Below are positions 1 through 11,390 of a stretch of DNA of 63,982 bases, in pieces. Position 1 is the stretch's first letter. The number at the start of each line of letters is the position of its first letter. The position numbers and the translations under genes were made by a program. Source of the DNA: Longimycelium tulufanense (GTDB taxonomy: Bacteria > Actinomycetota > Actinomycetes > Mycobacteriales > Pseudonocardiaceae); assembly GCF_014645795.1 (NCBI RefSeq), contig NZ_BMMK01000026.1, positions 24,553-88,534 of the forward strand, in the 5' to 3' direction. Under the pieces are notes generated by a model that searched no databases, had not been told where the DNA came from, and saw nothing but the letters and a program-made list of their open reading frames with translations.

Positions 1-167
1 GGGTGTGGGGCCCCGGTGTTTTTTGGTTGACCCGCACCGGCGTCGCTAACGTGATCTTCGTGCGTGCAGCCGTCCCGGCGAGCACCCGTCGCCGACCCCC
101 GACCCCGTGCGCCGGATTCCGCCGCCGCCCGCCCGTCGGGCCCAGGGTCGGGCCCGCCGAACCCCGG

Positions 168-803
168 GTGCCCACTTGGGCAGCGGACCGCCTCGTCCTG
201 CTGCTCGTGCTGACCACCTGCGTCGCGGCCCTGTTCGCCTGCTCCGGCGACCCGTCCACCCCGGTGCCACCGCCGCCGGTACCGACCTCCACCCCTCCGT
301 CCACCCCGGCCAACACCCTGCTGGCCCAGGGCATGCCCGCCGCCCGCGTGCCGAAGGACTGCACGCTGGTGGCCCCCGCGGCCGAGGTCGACCGGATCGC
401 CGGCCGCCGGCTCGGGCCCAGCCTGCAGATCGTCGGTGTCCCCGAGCCCGCCATCGGCCGTACGGAGCGGCTCGCCTGCTACTACGGTGCGAGCGGGGGG
501 GTGAAGAAGCCGGTGGGTGCGGTCGAACTGGGCCTGGCCGGCTACGCCACCGAGCGGGCCGCGGCCCAGCGGGTGCGCGCGACGATCGATGCGGAGCGGG
601 CGCGCGGGGCCGCGGTGAACGAGATCCGGCTCGGTGCCGAACCGGCGGTGCTGCTGGTGGGGCCGAAGGAGCGGACTTTGATGCTGGCCCTGGACCGGGC
701 GACCGTGGTGGTGACCGCGCGCCATGGCGTCGTCGACGACGACCAGGCGACCCGGGTGCTCACCGTGCTGGGTCAGCGCGCCTCCGGCGCGTTGCTGGCC
801 TGA
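168..803 (+). CDS. putative secreted lipoprotein
   Basis: The reading frame is open from the left edge. I chose the GTG at 168 because it puts a short N-terminus directly before a hydrophobic stretch (RLVLLLVLTTCVAALFAC) that ends in a lipobox-like LFAC. This predicts lipidation of that cysteine and anchoring outside the membrane. A Pro/Thr-rich linker follows, then a globular domain with two spaced cysteines (DCTLV and ACYYG). That pattern resembles DUF3558-type actinobacterial lipoproteins, but I do not recognise the family firmly. GTG codons at 51 and 60 are in-frame alternatives. The function is unknown. Confidence 0.6.
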   Translation: MPTWAADRLVLLLVLTTCVAALFACSGDPSTPVPPPPVPTSTPPSTPANTLLAQGMPAARVPKDCTLVAPAAEVDRIAGRRLGPSLQIVGVPEPAIGRTERLACYYGASGGVKKPVGAVELGLAGYATERAAAQRVRATIDAERARGAAVNEIRLGAEPAVLLVGPKERTLMLALDRATVVVTARHGVVDDDQATRVLTVLGQRASGALLA

Positions 804-809
804 CCCTCC

Positions 810-1010
810 TCAGGCGCGAGCGGCGGTCCAGCCGACGGCCGTGCGCCGGCGCGGGCCGGCGAGGCTGTGACGGGCCGGCACGAGCAGGGCGTGCCACCAC
901 CCACATTGGCGCGCGACCAGCGCCGCGGCCACGGCCGGGTACGCCACGCAGTGCACCAGACCGGGGCTACCGAGGCGGTGCCGGGCCCGCGGTGTGTCTC
1001 TTCGCGGCAT
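810..1010 (-). CDS. small hypothetical protein, 66 aa
   Basis: A short minus-strand gene faces the lipoprotein gene and diverges from coaE. The start ATG at 1010 is preceded by a near-ideal ribosome binding site (TGGAGGAGCG, four bases before the ATG), which is the main reason for calling it. The product is basic at both ends (MPRRDTPRARHR near the start) with a central hydrophobic patch containing CVAYPAVAAALVA and WWHALLV. It could therefore touch the membrane or bind nucleic acid. A longer frame running back to 1379 overlaps coaE and is unlikely. No family is recognised. Confidence 0.55.
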   Translation of the reverse strand: MPRRDTPRARHRLGSPGLVHCVAYPAVAAALVARQCGWWHALLVPARHSLAGPRRRTAVGWTAARA

Positions 1011-1167
1011 CGCTCCTCCACCCGCCGAGTGGTTGCTTGACAAGCTGTGCCGGCTTGCAGCTCCAGATGGTGTAGGCGGTGCGGTGTGTCGTCGGTCGAA
1101 CGGAGTAGCGTCGCCGCCCCCGCGACCTCGCCGTGAAAACCGTTGTTTCGCCTGGGAGACTCGTCCG

Positions 1168-2361
1168 GTGCTACGTGTGGGTCTGACCGGGGGGATCGGC
1201 TCCGGCAAGTCGACGGTGGCGGGCCGGCTCGCCGAGCTGGGTGCGGTGGTGATCGACGCCGACCAACTGGCCAGGGAGGTGGTCGCCCCCGGCACCGAAG
1301 GGCTCGCCGAGGTGGTGGCCGCGTTCGGGCCGGAGGTGCTCGCCGCCGACGGCTCGCTGGACCGGCCCGCGCTCGCCAAGCGGGTCTTCGACGACGACGA
1401 CGCGCGATACCGGCTGAACGCGATCGTCCATCCTCGGGTGGCCGCCCGTAGCGCCGAGTTGATGGCCGCCGCACCGCCCGACGCGATTCTGGTTCAGGAC
1501 ATCCCGCTGTTGGTCGAGAACGGCTTGGCACCCATCTTCCACCTGGTTCTCGTGGTGTCCGCGCCCGTCGAGGAGCGGGTCCGGCGCCTGGTGGGTCGCG
1601 GGATGGACGAGTCCGACGCTCGCGCGCGGATCCGTGCGCAGGCCAGTGATGCGAAGCGGCGCATGGTGGCCGACGCGTGGTTGGACAACAGCGGACCTCG
1701 CGAGGGGGTGTGGTCCGAAGTGGACCGGCTGTGGCGGGATCGGCTGGTGCCGTTCGAGGCCAACCTCCGACTGCGCCGCCATACCGAGCGCGGGGCCCCG
1801 GAGCTCGTCGCACCCGACCCGACCTGGACTGTGCAGGCGGAGCGGATCAGGGCCCGGCTCCGGAAGGCCGCGGGCGCCCGGGCGTTGCGTATCGACCACA
1901 TCGGCTCGACCGCCGTGCCGGGGCTCGCGGCCAGGGACGTGATCGACATCCAGGTAACGGTCGCCTCGATGGCGGACGCCGACGCGTTGGCCGAGCCGTT
2001 GGCCGAGGCCGGCTTCCCGTTGCTGCCCGGCTTCGACCAGGACGGGCCGATTCCCTCGGTGGACCCCGACCCGGAGCACTGGCGCAAGCGCACCCACGTC
2101 AGCGCCGACCCCGGGCGCTGGGCCAACGTGCACCTGCGGGTGGTGGGCTCGCCGGGCTGGCGGTACGCGTTGTTGTTCCCGGCGTGGATGCGGGCCGACA
2201 CCGCGGCGCGGGAGGAGTACGAGCGGCTCAAGCGAGGATTGGCCGGCGAGCACGCGGCGATCCCGGACTACGGTCAGGCCAAGGGGCCGTGGTTCGCCTC
2301 GGCGAGCGCTCGGGCCGAGGAGTGGGCGGCCAGGACCGGCTGGGCGCCGGACCGCGCCTGA
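1168..2361 (+). CDS. coaE: dephospho-CoA kinase fused to GrpB-like domain
   Basis: CoaE phosphorylates the 3'-hydroxyl of dephospho-CoA, the last step of coenzyme A synthesis, in the cytoplasm. The GTG start at 1168 has GGGAG nine bases upstream and gives VLRVGLTGGIGSGKST, a P-loop at residues 8-15. The kinase part covers about residues 1-200. The rest (about 215-397) matches the GrpB/UPF0157 family, with signatures such as RIDHIGSTAVPGL and GPWFASA. The two-domain form of 397 residues is the usual actinobacterial one, whereas stand-alone CoaE is about 200 residues. The neighbours coaE, DUF402 and uvrB match the mycobacterial order. Confidence 0.95.
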   Translation: MLRVGLTGGIGSGKSTVAGRLAELGAVVIDADQLAREVVAPGTEGLAEVVAAFGPEVLAADGSLDRPALAKRVFDDDDARYRLNAIVHPRVAARSAELMAAAPPDAILVQDIPLLVENGLAPIFHLVLVVSAPVEERVRRLVGRGMDESDARARIRAQASDAKRRMVADAWLDNSGPREGVWSEVDRLWRDRLVPFEANLRLRRHTERGAPELVAPDPTWTVQAERIRARLRKAAGARALRIDHIGSTAVPGLAARDVIDIQVTVASMADADALAEPLAEAGFPLLPGFDQDGPIPSVDPDPEHWRKRTHVSADPGRWANVHLRVVGSPGWRYALLFPAWMRADTAAREEYERLKRGLAGEHAAIPDYGQAKGPWFASASARAEEWAARTGWAPDRA

Positions 2362-2426
2362 TCGCCGATCCGGCCCGGCGGTATGGCCCCGCCGCGGTGG
2401 GACGTCGCGTCCTTGCCGCGCCGTCC

Positions 2427-2945
2427 CTACAGCGGCGGCCAGGGCTCGAAGATGCCGTGCGCGGCCAGCCACGCGCCCAGGTCGTGCCGGTGCAGGCTGA
2501 TCTCTTCCAGCGTCCGGTGCACGGTGCGCAGGGCCATGTCGGCGTCACTCGGGCGCAGCACCTGCCCGGCCACCGCGGCCGCGAACTCCTCGGAACGCAC
2601 GATGCGGGCCGTCGTCCCACCCGGCACCGCCAGCCCGAGCAGCAGGTCCGTGGTGCGCCAGGTGCGGGAGTCGTGCTGCACCCGCACGGCCGTCAGCACG
2701 CTCGGCCCACCCCGCGCGTGCCGCGACCGCGGCCGCTGGTGGGTGAGCCGGAGCCCGGCCTCCGGTAGCAACCAGGTCACCTCGGAGTCGGCGAACGGAT
2801 CCTCCGGGGTGGGGTGCTCCAACCGGAGCCCCCATCGCTCCACCTGGCAGACCGTCAGGTGGCGGCTGCTTCCCGAGGAGTAACTGCGCTCCGCCGTGAA
2901 GGTGTCCACCACGTCGACCAACTGCGGAGTGATGACGGCGCCCAC
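2427..2945 (-). CDS. DUF402 family protein (copy 1)
   Basis: A 172-residue protein related to the gene just upstream on the same strand (3089-3619). Both share the pattern 'ES/TWLLP..GLR.T', a central 'TTDLLL/TTDYYLDI' segment, and a C-terminal helix ending in 'DLGAWLAAHGI' or 'DLPAWLAEHGV'. DUF402 proteins include nucleoside-phosphate phosphatases and FomD-like enzymes. The acidic catalytic pattern is less complete here than in copy 2, so activity is uncertain. The GTG start at 2945 has no clear ribosome binding site. A TACCCT hexamer lies eight bases before it on the minus strand, which would allow a leaderless mRNA. Confidence 0.75.
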   Translation of the reverse strand: MGAVITPQLVDVVDTFTAERSYSSGSSRHLTVCQVERWGLRLEHPTPEDPFADSEVTWLLPEAGLRLTHQRPRSRHARGGPSVLTAVRVQHDSRTWRTTDLLLGLAVPGGTTARIVRSEEFAAAVAGQVLRPSDADMALRTVHRTLEEISLHRHDLGAWLAAHGIFEPWPPL

Positions 2946-3088
2946 GCGGCCCGAGGGTAGTGGTAAGTGTGCGCTGGGTGATCACCCGGGTCATTTCGTT
3001 ACATCACGGGTCGTCGGCGGTCGGATATCGATCCGGTGGCGGCGGCCAGAAACCTCCGATCGGCGGTTGCCCGCGGTCGAGTGAATTG

Positions 3089-3619
3089 TCAACCGCGGCG
3101 CCGTTGGTTGCGCCACCGAAGCACCACACCGTGCTCGGCCAGCCAGGCGGGTAGGTCGTAGGCGTGTCGGGTGATGCCCTCCACCGTCCGGTAGGCCCGC
3201 TCCAGCGCGCGTTGGGCGTAGCCGGCGTCGAGCAGCCCGGCGGTGAGCGCCGCCAGCAGCTCGTCGGTGTCCACGACGGTGAGGTCCTTGCGGTGCCGCA
3301 CCACGATGTCCAGGTAGTAGTCGGTGGTGGTCCAGCGGTCCCCCTCGACCGCGACGTCGACCACGTCGAGGTAGTAGTCCTGGTCGCGCTCGTGGCCCGG
3401 CAGCCAGCGCCAGTCGGTCACCCGCAGGCCCAGGTTGGGCAACAGCCACGACTCGACGTAGTCCATGCGCGGGTGGTCGACCACCCGGCGGGCCATGTAG
3501 AGCCCGAACGGCTCGACCCGGTACTCGTCGACCCGGCGGACGAACCCCTTCGGGTCGACGTTGGTCATGGCGGCGACGTCGAAAACCTCGACCTTGGGCG
3601 GGTGGATGTGGCTCGTCAT
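3089..3619 (-). CDS. DUF402 family protein (copy 2)
   Basis: A 176-residue protein beginning MTSHIHPPKVEVFD. The DUF402 core includes PKGFVR, the acidic HERDQDYYLDVVDV and TTDYYLDIVV segments, and a C-terminal helical AYDLPAWLAEHG. Acidic residues of this kind coordinate divalent metal in characterised members, which cleave nucleoside di- or triphosphate-type substrates. The substrate here is unknown. The start could instead lie upstream at 3697 (ATG) or 3679 (GTG). I prefer 3619 because conserved sequence begins there. The gene diverges from uvrB, and the DUF402 copy beside uvrB matches mycobacterial gene order. Confidence 0.85.
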   Translation of the reverse strand: MTSHIHPPKVEVFDVAAMTNVDPKGFVRRVDEYRVEPFGLYMARRVVDHPRMDYVESWLLPNLGLRVTDWRWLPGHERDQDYYLDVVDVAVEGDRWTTTDYYLDIVVRHRKDLTVVDTDELLAALTAGLLDAGYAQRALERAYRTVEGITRHAYDLPAWLAEHGVVLRWRNQRRRG

Positions 3620-3919
3620 GTCCTCGGCGGTACCGGTTTCCTGGTCGGCGGCAGTGTTGTCGGCGGCACTGAGCGTCACGCAGCGCACCCTACGCATGCC
3701 TGATCATGATCGATGAGCCGCATGCGCTTCACAGCGCACCCGTGCCGCTCAGGTGTGGCGAGCAAGCGAAGACCGCGCGGGAGCCGGGTGACCCGAATCC
3801 CCGGCGGATTATCGGGCTCCGGTGGACGCGAATCTGGACATCGTTGCTGTTCAACACCTGGTGGACGGGCCCGGGCCGCCGTGGTGGGAACGTCGTGGCC
3901 GGGTGTCGGGGGTCGGGCC

Positions 3920-3932
3920 TACGCTCGATGAC

Positions 3933-3933
<1 letters not shown>
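3920..3933 (+). promoter_or_regulatory. candidate -10 element of a leaderless uvrB transcript
   Basis: TACGCT at 3920-3925 fits the actinobacterial -10 consensus TAnnnT. It ends seven bases before the GTG start of uvrB, and there is no Shine-Dalgarno sequence between them. Transcription would start at or next to the G of the start codon. The -35 region is not recognisable. Confidence 0.45.
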
Positions 3934-6095
<2,162 letters not shown>

Positions 6096-6123
6096 GGCCG
6101 GAACACTTCACCGATCGCGCTGA

Positions 6124-6160
6124 TGGCCCGAAACCGTTGGTGTTCAACGGTTTCGGGCCA
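6124..6160. terminator. perfect 16-bp hairpin after uvrB
   Basis: TGGCCCGAAACCGTTG at 6124-6139 is exactly complementary to 6145-6160, with a five-base loop (GTGTT). It lies 28 bases past the uvrB stop. There is no T-tract, as is usual for actinobacterial intrinsic terminators. Confidence 0.75.
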
Positions 6161-6221
6161 AGGTCCGAAGGTGGCTCCTCCGCGGTCGTGCCCGCTTTCG
6201 TCACCTGACGGAGGAGTCCTG

Positions 6222-6281
6222 GTGGAAATCCGCGTTCTACGGCAACACGAACTCAGTCACACCGCGCCGTTGTCGCGGTAG
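6222..6281 (+). CDS. possible 19-codon leader peptide
   Basis: A strong ribosome binding site (GGAGGAG at 6210-6216) stands five bases before a GTG. The GTG opens a 19-codon frame, MEIRVLRQHELSHTAPLSR, that ends in TAG. It starts about 60 bases after the uvrB hairpin and ends 134 bases before pepQ. No run of identical regulatory codons is present. The ribosome binding site may be fortuitous, so this is only a candidate. Confidence 0.25.
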   Translation: MEIRVLRQHELSHTAPLSR

Positions 6282-6415
6282 GTTCATTCGGCCGCGGGAG
6301 CACGTCGCCGACCGGCTTCGCGGGTGAATCTCCCGGGCATACCGGGGGTTGGCGGTGATCCGTGCGGGTGCAAGCACCTTCTGGACGGCTACCCCGGGTC
6401 GTTAGGGTTGCGAAC

Positions 6416-7525
6416 ATGCCCGAGTCCCACGCCCAGCGCCGTGCCGCGCTCCGCGCCCAGCTCCGTGACCGGGACCTGGACGCGATGCTGGTCACCGACC
6501 TGCTCAACATCCGTTACCTGACCGGGTTCACCGGCTCCAACGCCGCCCTGCTGGTGCACGCCGCCGACGAGCCGAACACCGAGCAGCAGACCGTGTTCTG
6601 CACCGACGGCCGCTACCTCACCCAGTCCGAGCAGCAGGTCCCCGACCTGGAACGGATCATCGAGCGGCCGAGCGCGCTGGCGCTGGCGGCTCGGATCGGC
6701 CGGAAAGCGGCCGCGCACGCCCGTACCGGCTTCGAAAGCCACAAGGTCACCGTCGATGGGCTGACCGGGCTGGCGGCGGCCGCCACGGGGGTCGAGCTGG
6801 TCCGCGCCCCGGCACTGGTGGAGCAGCTCCGGCTGGTCAAGGACGACGAGGAGGTGGAGGCGCTCCGGATGGCCTGCGCCGCCGCCGACCGCGCCCTGGC
6901 CGACCTGCTGGAGCACGGCGGGCTGCGGCCGGGCCGCACCGAGCTGGAGGTCGCCCGCGAGCTGGAGACCCGGATGCTCGACCATGGTGCGGCCGGCCCC
7001 TCCTTCGAGACGATCGTGGCGACCGGCGCCAACTCCGCGGTGCCCCACCACCGCCCCACCGACGCCGTGCTGCGCGCCGGCGACTTCGTCAAGCTCGATT
7101 TCGGTGCACTGGTCGACGGGTACCACTCGGACATGACCCGCACCTTCGTGCTCGGCGAGCCGGCCGACTGGCAGCGGGAGACCTACGAACTGGTGGCCGC
7201 CGCGCAGGCGGCCGGCCGCTCCGCGCTGCGGGTGGGTGCCGACGTGCGCAAGGTCGACGCGGCCGCGCGGGAGGTCATCGATCGGGCCGGTCACGGGGAC
7301 AACTTCCTGCACGGTCTGGGCCACGGGGTGGGCCTGGAGATCCACGAGGCTCCCACCCTGGGCAAGTCGGGCGAAGGTACACTGTCCGCCGGTATGGCGG
7401 TCACCGTCGAGCCCGGCGTCTACCTGGCCGGACGCGGCGGGGTCCGTATCGAGGACACCCTCGTGGTCCGCGCGGGCGGCCCCGAGCTCCTCACCCTGAC
7501 CACGAAGGACCTCGTGGTCGTCTGA
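6416..7525 (+). CDS. pepQ: Xaa-Pro aminopeptidase (M24 family)
   Basis: A cytoplasmic dimetal peptidase that removes N-terminal residues next to proline; prolidase is an alternative reading. The 369-residue protein has a creatinase-like N-domain (about 1-125) and an M24 catalytic domain. Metal ligands are visible in [18 protein letters not shown] (two Asp), [12 protein letters not shown] (His), the Glu of VTVEPGVYL, and the Glu of RIEDTLVV. The ATG at 6416 is preceded by TAGGGT (6403-6408) seven bases upstream and lacks a ribosome binding site. The order pepQ-efp-nusB is common in actinobacteria. Confidence 0.9.
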   Translation: MPESHAQRRAALRAQLRDRDLDAMLVTDLLNIRYLTGFTGSNAALLVHAADEPNTEQQTVFCTDGRYLTQSEQQVPDLERIIERPSALALAARIGRKAAAHARTGFESHKVTVDGLTGLAAAATGVELVRAPALVEQLRLVKDDEEVEALRMACAAADRALADLLEHGGLRPGRTELEVARELETRMLDHGAAGPSFETIVATGANSAVPHHRPTDAVLRAGDFVKLDFGALVDGYHSDMTRTFVLGEPADWQRETYELVAAAQAAGRSALRVGADVRKVDAAAREVIDRAGHGDNFLHGLGHGVGLEIHEAPTLGKSGEGTLSAGMAVTVEPGVYLAGRGGVRIEDTLVVRAGGPELLTLTTKDLVVV

Positions 7526-7640
7526 CCAACGCCCCGCACCGCGGTCTGGAGCCGCGCCGAGCGCGGGCAGGAAGCCATTGCACGGAAGATGGCCCGCACG
7601 GCCGGGCCACGCCAGGGAGCACAGGAGAGAGACCACCACC

Positions 7641-8204
7641 GTGGCCACCACCAACGACCTGAAGAACGGCATGGTGCTCAACCTCGACGGACAGCTGTGG
7701 AGCGTCGTCGAGTTCCAGCACGTCAAGCCGGGCAAGGGCGGTGCCTTCGTGCGCACCAAGCTGAAGCACGTGCTGTCCGGCAAGGTGGTGGACAAGACCT
7801 TCAACGCCGGCACCAAGGTCGACACCGCCACCGTGGACCGGCGCGAGATGACGTTTCTGTACAAGGACGGCGCCGACTTCGTGTTCATGGACGGCGAGAC
7901 CTACGACCAGATCCACGTCTCCGGCGAGACCGTGGGCGAGGCCGCCAACTACATGCTGGACAACACCACCGCGATGGTGGCCACCCACGAGGGCACCCCG
8001 CTCTACGTGGAGCTGCCGGCCTCGGTCGAGCTGGTCGTCCAGCACACCGACCCCGGCCTGCAGGGCGACCGGGCCACCGGCGGCACCAAGCCGGCCACCC
8101 TGGAGACCGGCGCCGAGATCCAGGTCCCGCTGTTCGTCAACACCGGCGACAAGGTGAAGGTGGACACCCGCGACGGGCGTTACCTGTCCCGAGTGAACAA
8201 GTGA
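7641..8204 (+). CDS. efp: translation elongation factor P
   Basis: EF-P binds between the ribosomal P and E sites and relieves stalling at polyproline stretches. The 187-residue product has the usual three-domain arrangement (KOW-like, OB, OB), with the tip loop PGKGGAF placing Lys32 near the peptidyl-transferase centre. No modification genes (epmA, epmB, earP) are in the window. The GTG at 7641 is preceded by AGGAGAGAG. nusB starts ten bases after its stop, so the two are probably co-transcribed. Confidence 0.97.
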   Translation: MATTNDLKNGMVLNLDGQLWSVVEFQHVKPGKGGAFVRTKLKHVLSGKVVDKTFNAGTKVDTATVDRREMTFLYKDGADFVFMDGETYDQIHVSGETVGEAANYMLDNTTAMVATHEGTPLYVELPASVELVVQHTDPGLQGDRATGGTKPATLETGAEIQVPLFVNTGDKVKVDTRDGRYLSRVNK

Positions 8205-8213
8205 CCGGCTGAC

Positions 8214-8642
8214 GTGGGAGCACGGAGCAAAGCGCGCAAACGCGCGGTAGACGTTCTCTACGAGGCCGACCTGCGAGGGGTCGACCCGGTCTCACTGCTG
8301 TCGGAACGGATCGGCTCGCCCGACGTACCGCCCATCAACGACTACACGATCGCCCTGGTCGAGGGGGTGACCGCGCACCGGGCCCGGATCGACCAGCTCA
8401 TCACCGAGCACGCCGAGGGCTGGACGTTGCCGCGGATGCCAGCGCTGGACCGGGCGGTGCTGCGGCTGGGCCTGTTCGAGCTGCTGTGGGCGGCCGACGT
8501 GCCGGACGCGGTGGCCATCGACGAGGCGGTCGAGCTGGCGAAGCAGCTGTCCACCGACGACTCGCCACGGTTCGTCAACGGCGTGCTGGGTCGCATCGCC
8601 GGCATCGCCGAGCACCTGCGGGCCTCCCTGGGCTCGGAGTAG
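8214..8642 (+). CDS. nusB: transcription antitermination factor NusB
   Basis: NusB pairs with NusE (S10) on boxA RNA to keep RNA polymerase processive on rRNA operons. The 142-residue all-helical product starts MGARSKARKRAVDVLYEADL, the typical RNA-binding N-terminal arginine/lysine helix, and contains the conserved ALDRAVLRLGLFELL and AVELAKQLSTDDSPRFVNGVLGR stretches (shown in part). It follows efp closely. A structured intergenic region and a strong bidirectional terminator lie downstream. Confidence 0.96.
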   Translation: MGARSKARKRAVDVLYEADLRGVDPVSLLSERIGSPDVPPINDYTIALVEGVTAHRARIDQLITEHAEGWTLPRMPALDRAVLRLGLFELLWAADVPDAVAIDEAVELAKQLSTDDSPRFVNGVLGRIAGIAEHLRASLGSE

Positions 8643-8654
8643 ACCTCCACAGAC

Positions 8655-8729
8655 CGGTAGACGCGTCTACCGACCGTCGCGCGGACCCATCGCTCGTTCG
8701 GCGTAATGCGCCGACGGCGGTGGGTCCGC
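8655..8729. repeat. palindrome and branched hairpin after nusB
   Basis: CGGTAGACGCGTCTACCG at 8655-8672 is a perfect 18-base palindrome. Just after it, GCGGACCCA (8681-8689) pairs with TGGGTCCGC (8721-8729), enclosing a smaller CGGCG/CGCCG stem around TAATG. Together they could form a multi-stem structure in the nusB 3' region. Confidence 0.5.
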
Positions 8730-8816
8730 CGCTTTGTGTTGCGCGCGCAATCAGGTGAGCGCTGCGCAGTCGACCATGACCCGGGGGAAGCCCCTGACCG
8801 GGCGGTGAGCAGACAA

Positions 8817-8868
8817 CGAAGGGGCTCGGCTCCATCACCCGGGCAGGCGATGGAGCCGAGCCCCTTCG
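8817..8868. terminator. bidirectional terminator between nusB and bldD
   Basis: Twenty bases at 8817-8836 are perfectly complementary to 8849-8868, with a 12-base loop. The hairpin lies between the convergent genes nusB and bldD and is the strongest stem in the window. Confidence 0.85.
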
Positions 8869-8911
8869 TGTGCTCGGCGTGGCGAGGCGACCGCCCCGAC
8901 GAACGGGTCGG

Positions 8912-9400
8912 TCAGTCCTCCTTGGCCGGTCGCGCCTCCGGCGGCAGCACGCCCCAGTCGATGAGCTGCTCGGTGAGCTCGCCCGGGGTCATGTCGTAGA
9001 TGATGGCCAGCGAGCGCAGGTCCTCGGTGCGGATGGACAACACCTTGCCGTTGTAGTCACCGCGCTGGCTCTGGATGGTGGCCGCGTAGCGGGCCAGCGG
9101 ACCGACCTTCTCGGCCGGCAGCTGCTGCAGTCGCTCGAGGTTGATGACGACCTTCGTGGCGGGCTCGGCACCGGACGGCACCCGCCCCTCGGGCAGCAGC
9201 TCCGCCACCGGCACCCCGTAGAAGTCGGCCAGCTCCGCCAGCTTCTGCACCGTCACGGCGCGGTCGCCCCGCTCGTACGAGCCGACCACTACGGCCTTCC
9301 ACCGGCCGCCGGACTTCTGCTCGACGCCGTGCAGCGAGAGGCCCTGCTGCTGCCGGATCGCGCGGAGCTTGGCGCCCAGCGCCTTGGCGTAGTCGCCCAT
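8912..9400 (-). CDS. bldD: BldD-type developmental regulator (c-di-GMP binding)
   Basis: BldD is the actinobacterial master repressor of development, which dimerises on DNA when tetrameric cyclic di-GMP bridges its C-terminal domains. The 162-residue protein has an XRE helix-turn-helix at about residues 5-70 and a C-terminal domain that carries the c-di-GMP signature RGD (113-115), eight residues, then RTED (124-127). This matches the RGD-X8-RxxD motif known from Streptomyces. The ATG start at 9400 is well supported. A near-consensus BldD box lies 66 bases upstream, suggesting autoregulation. The gene sits between nusB and the pyr operon on the opposite strand. Confidence 0.95.
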   Translation of the reverse strand: MGDYAKALGAKLRAIRQQQGLSLHGVEQKSGGRWKAVVVGSYERGDRAVTVQKLAELADFYGVPVAELLPEGRVPSGAEPATKVVINLERLQQLPAEKVGPLARYAATIQSQRGDYNGKVLSIRTEDLRSLAIIYDMTPGELTEQLIDWGVLPPEARPAKED

Positions 9401-9465
9401 GTGGCGGTTCTCCGTTTCGTTCGCCCCGTCAGCCGGTATCCGGGTGCTGCGGGGAAGCCCAGATC

Positions 9466-9480
9466 AATACGCAGAGTAAT
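9466..9480. promoter_or_regulatory. candidate BldD box
   Basis: The sequence AATACGCAGAGTAAT matches the published BldD consensus nTnACnC(A/T)GnGTnAn at eight of nine specified positions. On the bldD strand it covers TACTCT, a plausible -10 hexamer, so binding would block bldD transcription. It lies between the divergent genes bldD and pyrR. Confidence 0.6.
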
Positions 9481-9557
9481 GGTTGCTCGCTGTCGTCACC
9501 AGGTCAAGCTGATCACGCTGCGGCAGCCGGGCGAGGGGCACCACACCACCCGGAAGG

Positions 9558-9608
9558 TTGACGCAGCGTGGCAGCTGGTACGCTGCTCCCTCGGCCGATC
9601 AGGTAGGG
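9558..9608 (+). promoter_or_regulatory. candidate pyr operon promoter region
   Basis: TTGACG (9558-9563) with TACGCT (9579-9584) is one possible promoter, though its 15-base spacer is short. TAGGGT at 9603-9608 is a second -10 candidate. GCAGCG (9563-9568) and CGCTGC (9581-9586) form an inverted repeat across the first. Either start leaves an untranslated leader before pyrR. Confidence 0.35.
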
Positions 9609-9650
9609 TCGGCTCCCGACGTCCACCACCGGGCGTCCGACATCCTTTAA

Positions 9651-11267
<1,617 letters not shown>

Positions 11268-11275
<8 letters not shown>

Positions 11276-11390
11276 TTTCCGCGGCGTTGTGCGGGCCAGA
11301 CAACTCGTGATCGCCGAGCCCCAGCTGCTCGACAAGGTCGCCAACCGGGAGCGGGTGTCCCGCATGAGTGCCGAGGAGACTGTCGCGTGA
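11268..11390 (+). CDS. 40-residue ORF between pyrB and pyrC
   Basis: An ATG at 11268 overlaps the end of pyrB by eight bases. The frame runs 40 codons ([20 protein letters not shown]...), and its TGA overlaps the GTG of pyrC, so it bridges the 111-base gap in exact register. Overlaps at both ends strongly suggest translation, if only to couple pyrB and pyrC. The product is charged and likely helical, with no family recognised. Confidence 0.6.

Larger units (their letters stand above)
6096..6415. other. uvrB-pepQ intergenic region
   Basis: This 320-base gap holds the uvrB terminator at 6124-6160, a possible 19-codon leader ORF at 6222-6281 and the pepQ promoter. I see no longer gene in it. 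Confidence 0.6.
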
